In this document: piece after piece, positions 39,521 through 48,857 of the stretch
Position numbering within the stretch: position 1 is the first letter of the stretch
How the letters are laid out: each line of letters opens with the position of its first letter
NCBI RefSeq assembly: GCF_007855645.1
Contig: NZ_CP042261.1
Location: forward strand, 1,569,501-1,633,500
Direction of reading: 5' to 3'
Length of the DNA stretch: 64,000 nucleotides
From: Qingshengfaniella alkalisoli
Lineage (GTDB): Bacteria > Pseudomonadota > Alphaproteobacteria > Rhodobacterales > Rhodobacteraceae
The notes under the pieces: model-generated
Database searches by the model: none
Told to the model about the DNA's origin: nothing
Seen by the model: the letters and a program-made list of their open reading frames with translations, nothing else
Program-made: the position numbers and the translations under genes

Positions 39521-40876
39521 TCAAGCCGTCCTTACGGGCGATTTCATTGTCACCAATTCTTCCGACATGGTCGGATGAACAGCGACAGTACGGTCGAAGT
39601 CTTCCTTCGTCGCCCCCATTTTAACCGCGATTCCCGCCAACTGGATCATCTCGCCGGCGTTTGGCGCGACGATATGACAGCCCAGCACCTTGCGCGTTTC
39701 CTTGCTGACGATCAGCTTCATCATAACGCGGTCGTCTCGTCCGGCAAACGCCTGCTGCATCGCTTTGAACGAGGTCGAATAGACCTCGATCGGCCCCTGC
39801 TCTGCGGCCTCTTCTTCCGACAAGCCAATCGTGCCAAATTCGGGCTGCGTGAACACGGCACTCGGAATCAACTCGTGATCAGGCTTGGTCGGGTTGCCAT
39901 TAAACACAGTCTCTACGAACGCCATCCCCTCACGGATTGCAACCGGCGTTAAGTTCACCCGATCCGTCACATCGCCCACGGCATAGATCGACGGAACTGA
40001 GGTCTGGCTGTAGTCGTCAACCGCTACCGCGCCATTGCGCCTGAGTTTCACACCCAGCTTTCCCAGCCCCAACCCGCCGGTGTTCGGCACGCGCCCGGTC
40101 GCATACATGACCTTGTCAAAAACCTGCTCGCGGCCGTCCGTCGCCTTGACCCAGACCCCGCCGTCGCGTTGTTCCAGCTCGATGACATCGGTGCCTGTAT
40201 GCAGCTTCACGCCGTTGTCGCACATCTTGTCCGCAATCAAACCGCGCGCTTCTCCGTCAAAGCCCCGCAGAATTTGTTCGCCCCGGTAATACTGTGTGAC
40301 CTCAACGCCCATCCCATTGAGGATACAGGCAAATTCGCACGCGATGTAGCCACCGCCCACGATCAGAATGGACCTCGGCAAGTCGTCCAGATTGAAGATG
40401 TCATTCGAAGTGATAACCGAGTCACAATTCTCGAATTCCGGCACGAACGGTCGACCACCTGTTGCCACCAGAATGTGTTTGGCCGAGATCGATTTGCCCG
40501 AAGCAAGTTCAACTGTATGCGCGTCTTTCAGCACGGCACGCTCGCCAAACCAAGTCACGCCCGACCCGTCGAGCAACCGCTGATAAACCCCTTCCAGCCG
40601 GTCCAGTTCGGCGTGCAGCTTGGGCTTGAAAGTCTGCCAGTCGAAGTCGCCATTCTTCACGTCCCAACCATAGGCGCGGGCATCGTCAAACGCGTCGCGA
40701 TAGCTGGACGCGAAGACCATCAGCTTCTTCGGCACACAGCCACGAATGACGCAAGTGCCGCCCATCCGGCTTTCTTCGGCCAGCGCTACCTTCACGCCTT
40801 CGGCCGCCGCAACACGCGCCGCCCGCACACCGCCTGAACCACCGCCAATAACGAACAGATCGTAATCAAAGCTCAT
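39521..40876 (-). CDS. gor: Glutathione-disulfide reductase
   Basis: NADPH-dependent flavoenzyme of 451 residues. FAD-binding GGGSGGVRAAR is at residues 11-21, the redox-active disulfide is Cys42/Cys47 (GGTCVIRGCVPKK), the NADPH-binding GGGYIA lies in the middle, and the C-terminal VAVHPTMSEEL contains the proton-donating histidine. The KKLMVFAS segment after the second cysteine marks the glutathione reductase subgroup, not dihydrolipoyl dehydrogenase or mercuric reductase. It overlaps rpiA by 4 bases, linking it to the pentose phosphate pathway that supplies NADPH. Confidence 0.93.
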   Translation of the reverse strand: MSFDYDLFVIGGGSGGVRAARVAAAEGVKVALAEESRMGGTCVIRGCVPKKLMVFASSYRDAFDDARAYGWDVKNGDFDWQTFKPKLHAELDRLEGVYQRLLDGSGVTWFGERAVLKDAHTVELASGKSISAKHILVATGGRPFVPEFENCDSVITSNDIFNLDDLPRSILIVGGGYIACEFACILNGMGVEVTQYYRGEQILRGFDGEARGLIADKMCDNGVKLHTGTDVIELEQRDGGVWVKATDGREQVFDKVMYATGRVPNTGGLGLGKLGVKLRRNGAVAVDDYSQTSVPSIYAVGDVTDRVNLTPVAIREGMAFVETVFNGNPTKPDHELIPSAVFTQPEFGTIGLSEEEAAEQGPIEVYSTSFKAMQQAFAGRDDRVMMKLIVSKETRKVLGCHIVAPNAGEMIQLAGIAVKMGATKEDFDRTVAVHPTMSEELVTMKSPVRTA

Positions 40877-41649
40877 TCTGGTCCTCCGGGCAGAGTTTCC
40901 GCTTCCGCCATATCAACATCGGTGATCTTGCTACCATCTTGCGTCCGGGTTTCAACCGAGCCGTCTTCGCGACCGATGACAATGGTCCGGCACATGCCGA
41001 GGAACAGTCCGTTCTCGACGACGCCAGGAATCTTGTTCAAGGCGACCGCCAGTGCCTCCGGATCGTCGATCCGACCCAGATGCGCGTCAATGATGAAATT
41101 GCCCTCATCCGTCACCAGCGGGTCATTACCGCCGCGCAACCTGATCTCGCGCTTGGCAACGGGCTCCTCGGCCAGCACCGCCTCGATTTGACTTCGGGTG
41201 GAGGCCAGTCCAAACCGCAGCACCTCTATCGGCAAGGGGAATGCACCGAGCGCTGCGACATCCTTGCTTGGATCGGTAATGACCAGCATCTCTTGCGAGG
41301 CGGCGGCAACAATCTTTTCGCGCAGATGCGCACCGCCCCCACCTTTGATCAGGTTGAAGGACGGGTCAAACTCATCCGCACCATCAATCGTCAGATCCAG
41401 ATGCCCGGCCTCGTCCAGCGTCGTGACGGTCAGCCCCAGTGCTCGCGCAAGCCGTTCAGTCGCCTCCGAGGTCGGCACGCATAGCAGGTCGAGTTGTTCA
41501 TCCCGCGCTCGCTTCGCCAGACAGCGCACCATCCAAGCCGCCGTTGACCCTGTCCCAAGACCCAGGCGCATCCCATCTTCGACGAAATCGACGGATCGGC
41601 GGGCAGCGGCGAATTTCCCTGCTTCGGCGGGCGAAAGTGACAAACTCAT
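40873..41649 (-). CDS. rpiA: Ribose-5-phosphate isomerase A
   Basis: RpiA interconverts ribose 5-phosphate and ribulose 5-phosphate. The 258 residues contain GLGTGSTA near the N-terminus, the catalytic Asp/Glu/Lys region TIDGADEFD...LIKGGGGAHLREKI, and a C-terminal tail beyond the usual length with an acidic TDVDMAEAETLPGGPE end. It overlaps the gor start by 4 bases. Upstream of the start, 66 bases separate it from the thiamine diphosphokinase gene, so it may begin the rpiA-gor transcript. Confidence 0.94.
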   Translation of the reverse strand: MSLSLSPAEAGKFAAARRSVDFVEDGMRLGLGTGSTAAWMVRCLAKRARDEQLDLLCVPTSEATERLARALGLTVTTLDEAGHLDLTIDGADEFDPSFNLIKGGGGAHLREKIVAAASQEMLVITDPSKDVAALGAFPLPIEVLRFGLASTRSQIEAVLAEEPVAKREIRLRGGNDPLVTDEGNFIIDAHLGRIDDPEALAVALNKIPGVVENGLFLGMCRTIVIGREDGSVETRTQDGSKITDVDMAEAETLPGGPE

Positions 41650-41715
41650 GGGCGGCTCCGTTAAAGACGCAACCCATATAGGCGACAGATCGCCTGTCTG
41701 CGAGGGGAAATGCCG

Positions 41716-42402
41716 CTATGCGACCGACCATCGCGGGGCAGTACCAAGCGCCACTAGAAAATCAGGCAAGCAGACACGCGGCAGAATCAGCAACATGGCG
41801 GGCTGATCGACGAGCAAACGGACAGGGCCGGTGACGAAGTTGGACGTTCCGATCTGGGCGGCGGGTTCGAAAAGCAATCCGTCAATCGGCCAGTTCAGCC
41901 CCTCGCTCGTTCCAGTCACTGCAGCCATCGGGAAAAGCGACAGGCGTGTTTTCTTGGGCAACGCAAGCTCGATGCCGGGAGGCGCGACGCAGATCGCGTC
42001 TTCTCGACCAACCAGCACGCATCGTTTCTGCGGATACCGCACCAGCACATTCATCGCGGCCAGCGTATGGTCAACGCGCCCGCCCGTGAAACCTGCCCCC
42101 AGGATCAGAGGGGCTTCGATCCGGCTTAAGCATTTCTCGAAGTCAGTACTGTCCTGTTCGGCAATATGGTGCAGCAGGGTCGTCGGAAGCCTTGACGCAA
42201 CATCGTCGGACAACGAATCCATATCCCCGATTACTGCATCGGGTGTCCGGTCGAGCGCGATGACGGCCTCGGCACCTGAATCTGCCGCGACGATTCGGGC
42301 CGCTTGTGCGGCCAGACCGGGCAGGACGTCGGAAAGATCAGGACTGCCGCCCACCAGCAGCACCGCTCCATCGCTGTCGATCACGGTGCCTGGGCTGGAC
42401 AT
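41716..42402 (-). CDS. Thiamine diphosphokinase
   Basis: Converts thiamine and ATP to thiamine diphosphate. The 228-residue protein has the TPK signatures: ADSGAEAVIALDRTPDAVIGDMDSL (about residues 40-64, the D-x-D-S catalytic acidic patch), EQDSTDFEKCL, and ILGAGFTGGRVDHTLAAMNVLV. The gene lies between DUF2842 and rpiA in the same orientation, 2 bases after DUF2842. The C-terminal part beyond residue 180 is less conserved. The call is safe because the motif series is complete. Confidence 0.88.
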   Translation of the reverse strand: MSSPGTVIDSDGAVLLVGGSPDLSDVLPGLAAQAARIVAADSGAEAVIALDRTPDAVIGDMDSLSDDVASRLPTTLLHHIAEQDSTDFEKCLSRIEAPLILGAGFTGGRVDHTLAAMNVLVRYPQKRCVLVGREDAICVAPPGIELALPKKTRLSLFPMAAVTGTSEGLNWPIDGLLFEPAAQIGTSNFVTGPVRLLVDQPAMLLILPRVCLPDFLVALGTAPRWSVA

Positions 42403-42404
42403 GC

Positions 42405-42632
42405 TCAGCTATCCTCGGCCGCTTCGGGGTCGGCTTTTCCAACCCCGCGGAAGACGAATTTGAACGGCAGCGCCCACAGGAAGCCGAGCCCGACATACAC
42501 CGCCAGTTCGACAATGAAGGGTGGACGGCCGAGCCAGTTCATCACAGTCACCGCTGCGACGATGTAAAGCGGCAGCCCAACCAGCAAAATGATCAGGGAC
42601 CACCGTTTGCGCGACCTGTAGCTCAGCGTCAT
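42405..42632 (-). CDS. DUF2842 membrane protein
   Basis: A 75-residue protein with two hydrophobic helices (about residues 9-29 and 40-60) and a conserved basic start (SYRSRKRWSLIILLVGLPLY). It matches DUF2842, a small alphaproteobacterial inner-membrane family of unknown function. The ATG at 42632 gives the family N-terminus; the frame extends upstream to 42683 into purA. It sits between purA and thiamine diphosphokinase, close enough for one transcript. Confidence 0.8.
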   Translation of the reverse strand: MTLSYRSRKRWSLIILLVGLPLYIVAAVTVMNWLGRPPFIVELAVYVGLGFLWALPFKFVFRGVGKADPEAAEDS

Positions 42633-42642
42633 CTGTCTACCC

Positions 42643-43935
42643 TCAATCCGCGAAGGGATCTGTGACGAGGATCGTATCGTCACGCTGCGGAGACGTGGAC
42701 AGCAGAGCCACGGGGCAATCGATCAACTCCTCGATTCGGCGCACGTACTTGATCGCGGCAGCGGGCAGTTCCGCCCAGCTGCGCGCGCCCACGGTGCTTT
42801 CCGACCAGCCTTCCATCGTCTCATAGACCGGCTTCACGCGCGCCTGCTGATCGGCGGCGGTCGGCAGGTAATCAAGCACCTTGCCGTCCAGCTCATAGCC
42901 CGTGCAAATCTTCAATTCTTTCAGCCCGTCCAGAACATCCAGCTTGGTCAGCGCAATGCCTTTGACACCGCTCGTCGTGCAGGTTTGGCGCACCAGCACC
43001 GCATCGAACCAGCCACAGCGGCGGTCGCGACCGGTGACCGTGCCCTTCTCATGGCCCACATCCGCCAGATGCTTGCCGATTTCGTCGTCCAACTCTGTCG
43101 GGAACGGTCCTGACCCCACCCGCGTGGTATAAGCCTTCACAATGCCCAGCACGAAATCGATGGAGTTCGGGCCGAGCCCCGTCCCCGTCGCGGCCATGCC
43201 GCCAAGCGTGTTCGACGACGTCACATACGGGTAGGTCCCGAAATCAATGTCGAGCAGAGCGCCCTGCGCACCTTCGAACAGAATGCGCTGACCGGCCTTG
43301 CGGCGCTCAGCGAGCAACTTCCACACCGGGGCCGCGAAAGGCAGGACCTTGGGTGCGATCTCCAGCAGCTTGGTTTTCAACGCGTCACGGTCGATTTCGT
43401 CGACACCCAAGCCTCGGCGCAAGGGATTGTGGTGTGCAAGGAGCCGGTCGAGGCGGGACTCAAGGGTTGCCTCATCCGCGAGATCCGCCAAGCGGATCGT
43501 CCGACGACCGACCTTGTCTTCATATGCCGGGCCGATACCGCGCCCGGTGGTGCCGATCTTGGCCTTGCCCGCGGCCTCTTCACGGATCTGATCGAGGTCC
43601 TGATGCACGGGCAGGATCAACGGTGTGTTCTCCGCAATCACGAGGTTTTCGGTGTTGACGGTGACGCCCTGCGCTTCGATCTTCTCGATCTCGCTGATCA
43701 GCGCCCAAGGGTCCAGCACGACGCCGTTACCAATCACACCCAGCTTGCCCTGACGCAAAATGCCCGATGGCAGCAGCGACAACTTATAGACATTGTCACC
43801 GATCACCAGCGTATGGCCCGCGTTGTGCCCGCCCTGGAACCGCGCGATCACATCGGCGCGTTCGCTGAGCCAGTCAACGATCTTGCCTTTTCCTTCGTCG
43901 CCCCATTGAGCGCCTACAACTACGACATTGGCCAT
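42643..43935 (-). CDS. purA: Adenylosuccinate synthase
   Basis: PurA joins IMP and aspartate with GTP on the way to AMP. The 430 residues begin with the family signature [22 protein letters not shown] (here split over the P-loop), and contain [14 protein letters not shown], a [23 protein letters not shown] block with the IMP site, and the GTP-binding [10 protein letters not shown] region at the C-terminus. It opens the minus-strand run purA-DUF2842-TPK and is divergent from secG with 172 bases between the starts. Confidence 0.96.
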   Translation of the reverse strand: MANVVVVGAQWGDEGKGKIVDWLSERADVIARFQGGHNAGHTLVIGDNVYKLSLLPSGILRQGKLGVIGNGVVLDPWALISEIEKIEAQGVTVNTENLVIAENTPLILPVHQDLDQIREEAAGKAKIGTTGRGIGPAYEDKVGRRTIRLADLADEATLESRLDRLLAHHNPLRRGLGVDEIDRDALKTKLLEIAPKVLPFAAPVWKLLAERRKAGQRILFEGAQGALLDIDFGTYPYVTSSNTLGGMAATGTGLGPNSIDFVLGIVKAYTTRVGSGPFPTELDDEIGKHLADVGHEKGTVTGRDRRCGWFDAVLVRQTCTTSGVKGIALTKLDVLDGLKELKICTGYELDGKVLDYLPTAADQQARVKPVYETMEGWSESTVGARSWAELPAAAIKYVRRIEELIDCPVALLSTSPQRDDTILVTDPFAD

Positions 43936-44047
43936 CGGTTGCCCCGTTTAGCTTAAATCCGGCGCCCTCTTTAACGGCAGCGCGCCGCGCGTAAAACCTT
44001 AAAGTGTGGACGTGGCGGCGCATCTGAGAATGTTGAACGCACAGGGG

Positions 44048-44076
44048 TTGCGACGAACCCCGTCCCGATATACCTA
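44048..44076 (+). promoter_or_regulatory. Candidate secG promoter
   Basis: TTGCGA at 44048-44053, 17 bases, TACCTA at 44071-44076. A GGGGTT...AACCCC inverted repeat (44044-44061) overlaps the -35 region. The elements are plausible but degenerate. Confidence 0.35.
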
Positions 44077-44107
44077 GCCCAAATCATTGGAGCCAAGGCC
44101 GGATCGC

Positions 44108-44476
44108 ATGGAAAACGTCATTCTCATCGTTCACCTCATTCTCGCGCTCTGCCTGATCGGGGTCGTGCTACTGCAACGTTCCGAAGGTGGCGGGCTCGGT
44201 ATGGGCGGTGGCGGCGGCGCTGGCGCAATGACTGGCCGCGGCCAGATTTCTGCGCTCGGCAAGCTGACCTGGGCCTTTGCAATCGCTTTCATCGCGACCT
44301 CCATCACATTGACGATCATCGCTGCGAAAAATTCCTCCGGCGGCTCTGTTCTTGACCGAATCGGCGTTGAAGCGCCGGTGCAGGCACCTGACGCGCCTTC
44401 GACGCCCTCTCTGGATGGCAATCTTCTGCCACCCGCGACTGGCGACGCGCCTGCGGCCCCGCCGCGCGCCGAGTAA
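44108..44476 (+). CDS. secG: Preprotein translocase subunit SecG
   Basis: Small SecYEG subunit that eases SecA-driven export. The 122 residues show two membrane helices (about 3-22 and 57-77) around the conserved LLQRSEGGGLGMGGGGG loop, followed by a proline/alanine-rich tail, typical of alphaproteobacterial SecG. I use the ATG at 44108; a TTG at 44087 is in frame but would add a charged leader. Divergent from purA and 152 bases ahead of pyrG. Confidence 0.9.
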   Translation: MENVILIVHLILALCLIGVVLLQRSEGGGLGMGGGGGAGAMTGRGQISALGKLTWAFAIAFIATSITLTIIAAKNSSGGSVLDRIGVEAPVQAPDAPSTPSLDGNLLPPATGDAPAAPPRAE

Positions 44477-44522
44477 GGCAAACACCACAAATAGAAATCG
44501 CCGTCGTAGCGTTCACAGGATG

Positions 44523-44551
44523 TTGCGGCGGCTCATCGAATCCGCTATATC
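44523..44551 (+). promoter_or_regulatory. Candidate pyrG promoter
   Basis: TTGCGG at 44523-44528, a 17-base spacer and TATATC at 44546-44551, about 78 bases upstream of the pyrG start. The -10 element is close to the sigma-70 consensus. Confidence 0.45.
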
Positions 44552-44628
44552 TCTAATCCCGTGATGCTGCGGACCGGGATGGATTAGCGCGGCCCAAACA
44601 ACCTAGCACGCGGGAGGTTCTCCGGCCC

Positions 44629-46272
44629 ATGACTCGTTATGTATTTATCACCGGCGGTGTTGTTTCATCGCTGGGTAAAGGTCTTGCTTCGGCCGCTCTC
44701 GGCGCGCTCTTGCAGGCACGCGGTTTTACCGTGCGACTGCGCAAGCTGGACCCGTATCTGAACGTCGATCCCGGCACCATGTCGCCTTTCGAGCACGGCG
44801 AGGTGTTCGTCACCGACGACGGCGCGGAAACCGACCTCGACCTTGGTCACTATGAGCGCTTCACTGGCGTCGCGGCGCGAAAAACCGATTCGGTGTCGTC
44901 CGGCCGTATCTATTCCAACGTGCTGGAGAAGGAACGCCGCGGCGATTACCTCGGCAAGACAATTCAGGTGATTCCCCACGTCACCAACGAGATCAAGGAT
45001 TTCATCGCAATCGGTGAAGGCGAGGTTGATTTCTGCCTTTGCGAGATCGGCGGCACCGTCGGGGACATCGAGGGCTTGCCCTTCTTCGAAGCCATCCGTC
45101 AGTTCAGCCAGGATCGCCCGCGCGGCCAGTGTGTTTTCATGCATCTCACCCTACTGCCCTATATCGCGGCATCGGGTGAATTGAAGACGAAGCCGACGCA
45201 GCACTCCGTGAAAGAGTTGCGCTCCATCGGTTTGGCCCCGGACGTTCTGGTTTGCCGCTCCGAAGGGCCTATCCCGGAAAAGGAACGCGAAAAGCTCGCA
45301 CTGTTTTGCAATGTGCGACCCGATTCAGTTATTGCCGCTCAGGACCTCAAATCGATCTACCAGGCGCCCCTTGCCTATCATCGCGAAGGCTTGGATCAGG
45401 CGGTTCTCGATGCCTTCAACATCTCGCCCGCGCCGCAACCCAACCTTTCGCGTTGGGAAGATGTGCAAGACCGCATCGAACGCGCCGAAGGTCAGGTGCG
45501 CGTTGCCATTGTTGGAAAGTACACGCAACTTGAGGACGCCTACAAATCCATCGCAGAGGCCCTCACCCATGGCGGTATGGCCAACCGCGTGAAGGTGAAA
45601 GCCGAATGGATCGATGCGGAGATATTCGAACGCGAAGATCCCTCCCCCTATCTGGAAGGCTTCCACGCAATCCTCGTTCCGGGCGGCTTCGGTGAGCGCG
45701 GGACCGAAGGCAAGATCAAGGCGGCCCAGTACGCCCGTGAACACAAGATCCCCTATTTGGGCATCTGTCTTGGCATGCAGATGGCCGTGATCGAAGCCGC
45801 TAGAAACCTCGCGGACATGAAAAATGCCGGATCCGAAGAATTCGACCATGAAGCTGGCGAGAAGCGTTTTACGCCCGTGGTCTACCACTTGAAAGAATGG
45901 GTGCAGGGTAACCACCGTGTCGAGCGCAGGCAAGATGACGACAAGGGTGGAACCATGCGTTTGGGCGCTTACACGGCCTGTCTCTCCAAGGGCTCGAAGG
46001 TTGCCGAAGTTTACGGGACCACGACCATCGAGGAGCGCCATCGCCACCGCTACGAAGTCGACATCAAGTATCGCGAGGAACTGGAAAAGAAGGGTATGAC
46101 CTTCTCCGGACTGTCACCTGACGGCCGTCTGCCTGAGATTGTTGAGGTCAAGGATCACCCGTGGTTCATCGGCGTCCAGTTCCATCCAGAGCTGAAATCA
46201 AAGCCCTTCGATCCGCATCCGCTGTTCAAGGATTTCGTCCGCGCGGCCAAGGACAACAGCCGGTTAGTCTGA
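44629..46272 (+). CDS. pyrG: CTP synthase
   Basis: Makes CTP from UTP with glutamine and ATP. The 547 residues begin with the ALase domain ([60 protein letters not shown]) and end with a class I glutamine amidotransferase domain ([15 protein letters not shown] with the nucleophile cysteine, and [12 protein letters not shown]). It lies 152 bases after secG, the usual alphaproteobacterial order, and has its own candidate promoter. All motifs are complete. Confidence 0.97.
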   Translation: MTRYVFITGGVVSSLGKGLASAALGALLQARGFTVRLRKLDPYLNVDPGTMSPFEHGEVFVTDDGAETDLDLGHYERFTGVAARKTDSVSSGRIYSNVLEKERRGDYLGKTIQVIPHVTNEIKDFIAIGEGEVDFCLCEIGGTVGDIEGLPFFEAIRQFSQDRPRGQCVFMHLTLLPYIAASGELKTKPTQHSVKELRSIGLAPDVLVCRSEGPIPEKEREKLALFCNVRPDSVIAAQDLKSIYQAPLAYHREGLDQAVLDAFNISPAPQPNLSRWEDVQDRIERAEGQVRVAIVGKYTQLEDAYKSIAEALTHGGMANRVKVKAEWIDAEIFEREDPSPYLEGFHAILVPGGFGERGTEGKIKAAQYAREHKIPYLGICLGMQMAVIEAARNLADMKNAGSEEFDHEAGEKRFTPVVYHLKEWVQGNHRVERRQDDDKGGTMRLGAYTACLSKGSKVAEVYGTTTIEERHRHRYEVDIKYREELEKKGMTFSGLSPDGRLPEIVEVKDHPWFIGVQFHPELKSKPFDPHPLFKDFVRAAKDNSRLV

Positions 46273-46297
46273 CACACTGACTGGGTCAGTCGCGCGG

Positions 46298-46591
46298 TCA
46301 AACCAAACTGTATCCTTCAGAGGCCATGCAGCCGTTTATCAGCCGTGTCCGGATTTGAGGTTCGGTCATCCCGGACATCAGGCGCGCGTTTTGCAGTCGT
46401 TGGTTCGCACGGTCGCCGTAAGCAAGAAGTGTGGCGTAATCCTGTTCAGACTGCGCTTGGCAGCGACCCAGCGCCCGGTCCGCCCCGGCGCTTGTTTCGT
46501 CTGATCCATACCATTGGGTCGCATCACTGGTCGCAGGGCGCGAGGAACAGGCCGATAAAACAGCCAAGCATAATATAAAGGACCACTTCAC
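46298..46591 (-). CDS. Small lipoprotein, unknown function
   Basis: A 97-residue protein with a lipoprotein signal (SFILCLAVLSAC; lipobox LSAC, Cys15) and a soluble mature part containing two further cysteines (RCQAQSEQDYATLLAYG; NGCMASEGYSLV). The start is GTG at 46591, preceded by GGAGG 8 bases away. A long palindrome lies directly upstream (46602-46623). It is convergent with pyrG and divergent from the TerB gene. No family is recognised. Confidence 0.7.
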   Translation of the reverse strand: MKWSFILCLAVLSACSSRPATSDATQWYGSDETSAGADRALGRCQAQSEQDYATLLAYGDRANQRLQNARLMSGMTEPQIRTRLINGCMASEGYSLV

Positions 46592-46601
46592 GGATACACC
46601 T

Positions 46602-46623
46602 CCGCTAGAGTTTAACTCTACGG
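46602..46623. promoter_or_regulatory. Palindrome in the divergent lipoprotein/TerB intergenic region
   Basis: TAGAGTT-T-AACTCTA, perfect 7-bp arms, extended by CCG and CGG on the flanks. It is adjacent to the ribosome site of the minus-strand lipoprotein gene. It is a candidate operator shared by the two divergent genes; the regulator is unknown. Confidence 0.4.
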
Positions 46624-46714
46624 AAATATTAACGGATCGGTGGTACAGCGCAAGAATTGGTGAAGCGGCGAAGTGGCCCTTGGCCGTTGACGCGAAATCC
46701 CATATGTCCAGTTT

Positions 46715-47185
46715 ATGTTTGCAGGATTGCTGAAGAACCTTCTTTCCGAAGACACCGGATCGCTCGACCCGACCGACGCTAGCCTGGCCATGTCCGCGCT
46801 ACTGGTGCGCGTGGCCCGATCCGACGGCGACTACTCTGCGGAAGAAAGACGCCGCATCGACCGGATTCTGGCGGCGCGCTATGCCCTGTCGCCTTTTGAA
46901 GCCACGAAGCTTCGCAGCGATGCTGAAACACTGGAAGGCGAGGCTCCTGACACGGTGCGCTTCACGCGCGCTATCAAGGACGCCGTCCCCTATGAAGAAC
47001 GTACCGCTGTCATCGAAGCACTTTGGAGCGTCGTTTTGGCAGACGGGATGCGCGATGAAGAAGAAGATTCCCTGCTACGCATGGTCGCGCATTTCCTTGG
47101 CGTGAATGACCGCGACAGCAATTTGGCCCGGCTTCGAGTCGAAGGGGCAACAAATTCCAGCAACTGGCACGAAACTCGTTCATAA
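46715..47185 (+). CDS. TerB family protein
   Basis: A 156-residue protein of helical TerB fold (PF05099 type): LLVRVARSDGDYSAEERRRIDRIL in the first half, and LWSVVLADGMRDEEEDSLLRMVAHFLGV in the second, a repeat of the same helix-acidic-helix module. The two acidic loops (SDGDYS, ADGMRDEEE) resemble metal-binding sites of TerB. No membrane segment. The ATG at 46715 has no strong ribosome site. Other ter genes are absent here, so tellurite resistance should not be assumed; a general membrane- or stress-linked role is more likely. Confidence 0.82.
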   Translation: MFAGLLKNLLSEDTGSLDPTDASLAMSALLVRVARSDGDYSAEERRRIDRILAARYALSPFEATKLRSDAETLEGEAPDTVRFTRAIKDAVPYEERTAVIEALWSVVLADGMRDEEEDSLLRMVAHFLGVNDRDSNLARLRVEGATNSSNWHETRS

Positions 47186-47281
47186 ATACCGCCCATCTCG
47201 CAGCGTCATGGGATGGAGACGGTTGCTTTTTCGACCAGTTTACAGCGTAATCGGTCCCTAAGAGTGAATAGGGCCGCCGTT

Positions 47282-48058
47282 TTGGAAAAATCGACACCAG
47301 TCATTGAAATCCGGGATCTTCACAAATCCTATGCTGATCTGGAGGTCCTTAAAGGCGTCTCGTTGACCGCACCCCGCGGGCATGTAGTGTCGCTCATCGG
47401 ATCGTCCGGTTCCGGAAAGTCCACACTTCTGCGCTGCGCCAACCTGCTTGAGGACAGCCAGTCGGGCGATGTCATGTTCGAAGGCGAGCCGATCAAATGG
47501 AAGGGCTCCGGCCCCTCACGGCAGCCATCGGATCGCAGACAGGTCCTGCGCGTCAGAACGAATCTTTCGATGGTGTTTCAGCAGTTCAATCTGTGGGCGC
47601 ATCTGTCTATTCTAGATAACGTCATGGAAGCGCCGGTGCATGTTCTGAAGCAGGATCGTGCCGTGGTTGAAGACCGTGCGCGCCGTCTGCTGGACAAAGT
47701 CGGGATTGGCGACAAATGCGACGTATATCCCGCGCAACTGTCCGGGGGACAGCAGCAACGCGCCGCCATCGCACGCGCACTTGCCATGGAGCCAAAGGCA
47801 TTGCTATTCGATGAACCGACCTCGGCGCTCGACCCCGAGTTGGAACAAGAAGTCGTAAAAGTTATCAAAGACTTGGCTGCAGAGGGCCGCACCATGATCA
47901 TCGTCACCCATGACATGCGCATGGCGCACGACGTGTCCGATCACGTGGTCTTTCTACACAAGGGCCTGATAGAAGAAGAAGGCCCGCCCGAGCAATTGTT
48001 TGGCGCGCCCAAGTCGGAACGGCTACAACAGTTTCTATCGGCGACGGTTTCGGCCTGA
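47282..48058 (+). CDS. Polar amino-acid ABC transporter ATP-binding protein (HisP/GlnQ type)
   Basis: ATPase of an amino-acid importer. Walker A GSSGSGKST, the HisP-type insert around GEPIKWKGSGPSRQPSDR, the QFNLWAHLSILDNV Q-loop region, signature LSGGQQQRAAIARAL and Walker B ALLFDEPTSALDPE are all present. Starts compete: ATG at 47213, GTG at 47264 and TTG at 47282. I choose TTG because the protein then has the family length (258 residues) and a TTGCTT...CGTAAT promoter-like pair lies at 47223-47251, which would leave the ATG upstream of transcription start. This choice is moderate. First gene of a run that continues to the DegT aminotransferase. Confidence 0.85.
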   Translation: MEKSTPVIEIRDLHKSYADLEVLKGVSLTAPRGHVVSLIGSSGSGKSTLLRCANLLEDSQSGDVMFEGEPIKWKGSGPSRQPSDRRQVLRVRTNLSMVFQQFNLWAHLSILDNVMEAPVHVLKQDRAVVEDRARRLLDKVGIGDKCDVYPAQLSGGQQQRAAIARALAMEPKALLFDEPTSALDPELEQEVVKVIKDLAAEGRTMIIVTHDMRMAHDVSDHVVFLHKGLIEEEGPPEQLFGAPKSERLQQFLSATVSA

Positions 48059-48098
48059 GCCTAAAACAACCAGCAAAAGTCCAACAATGGAGATATCG

Positions 48099-48818
48099 AT
48101 GAAAACCCTCCTTCTCGCGACCGCCGCGCTTACACTTGGCGCGACTTTCGCCAGCGCCCAGACGGTTCGTCTTGGAACGGAAGGCGCTTACCCTCCGTAC
48201 AACTTCATAAATGACAATGGCGAAGTCGACGGGTTCGAGCGGGTTCTGGGCGATGAACTGTGCAAACGCGCTGAACTGACCTGTGAGTGGGTCACCAACG
48301 ATTGGGATTCAATCATCCCGAACCTCGTTTCCGGCAACTACGACGCGATCATCGCGGGTATGTCGATCACCGAAGAACGTGACGAGGTCATCGATTTCAG
48401 CCAGAACTATACGCAACCCGATCCATCGGCCTATGCCGCAGCGATGGAAGATGTGGATCTGGAAGGCGGTGTCGTCGCAGCACAGACCGGCACGATCCAA
48501 GCCAGCCATGTCGCGGAAAGCGGCGCTGCATTGATCGAATTTGCTACGCCTGACGAAGCGGTTGGTGCCGTGCGCAACGGAGAGGCTGACGCGGTTCTGG
48601 CCGACAAAGCCTTCCTCGATCCGATCGTAGGTGAATCCGGTGGCGACCTGATGTTTGTCGGCGAAGACGTTCTGCTCGGTGGCGGAATCGGCATCGGACT
48701 TCGCGAATCCGACGGCGAATTGAAGGAGAAGTTCGACGCCGCGATCCAGTCCATGAAGGATGACGGCACGCTCAATGCCCTGATCGCCGAATGGCTGCCC
48801 GGAATGGCCCAGTTCTAA
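48099..48818 (+). CDS. Amino-acid ABC transporter substrate-binding protein
   Basis: Periplasmic solute-binding protein of family 3 (HisJ/ArgT/lysine-arginine-ornithine type), 239 residues. Sec signal at about 1-20 (cleavage ASA-QTV). The binding core has VRLGTEGAYPPYNFIN, DGFERVLGDELCKRAELTCEWV (two cysteines, which could make the disulfide seen in HisJ), the EERDEVIDFSQNY motif and AQTGTIQ. The ATG at 48099 follows GGAGATATCG. Basic or other polar amino acids, or opine-like compounds, are possible ligands; acidic and polar residues in the pocket cannot be read with confidence. Confidence 0.87.
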   Translation: MKTLLLATAALTLGATFASAQTVRLGTEGAYPPYNFINDNGEVDGFERVLGDELCKRAELTCEWVTNDWDSIIPNLVSGNYDAIIAGMSITEERDEVIDFSQNYTQPDPSAYAAAMEDVDLEGGVVAAQTGTIQASHVAESGAALIEFATPDEAVGAVRNGEADAVLADKAFLDPIVGESGGDLMFVGEDVLLGGGIGIGLRESDGELKEKFDAAIQSMKDDGTLNALIAEWLPGMAQF

Positions 48819-48857
48819 GACAAGCGAGGCGCGGAACATCCGCGCCTCCATACGGAC

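Noticed and set aside
46715-47185. Tellurite resistance determinant
   Set aside because: Only one TerB-fold gene is present and the other ter genes are missing, so a specific resistance role is not supported.
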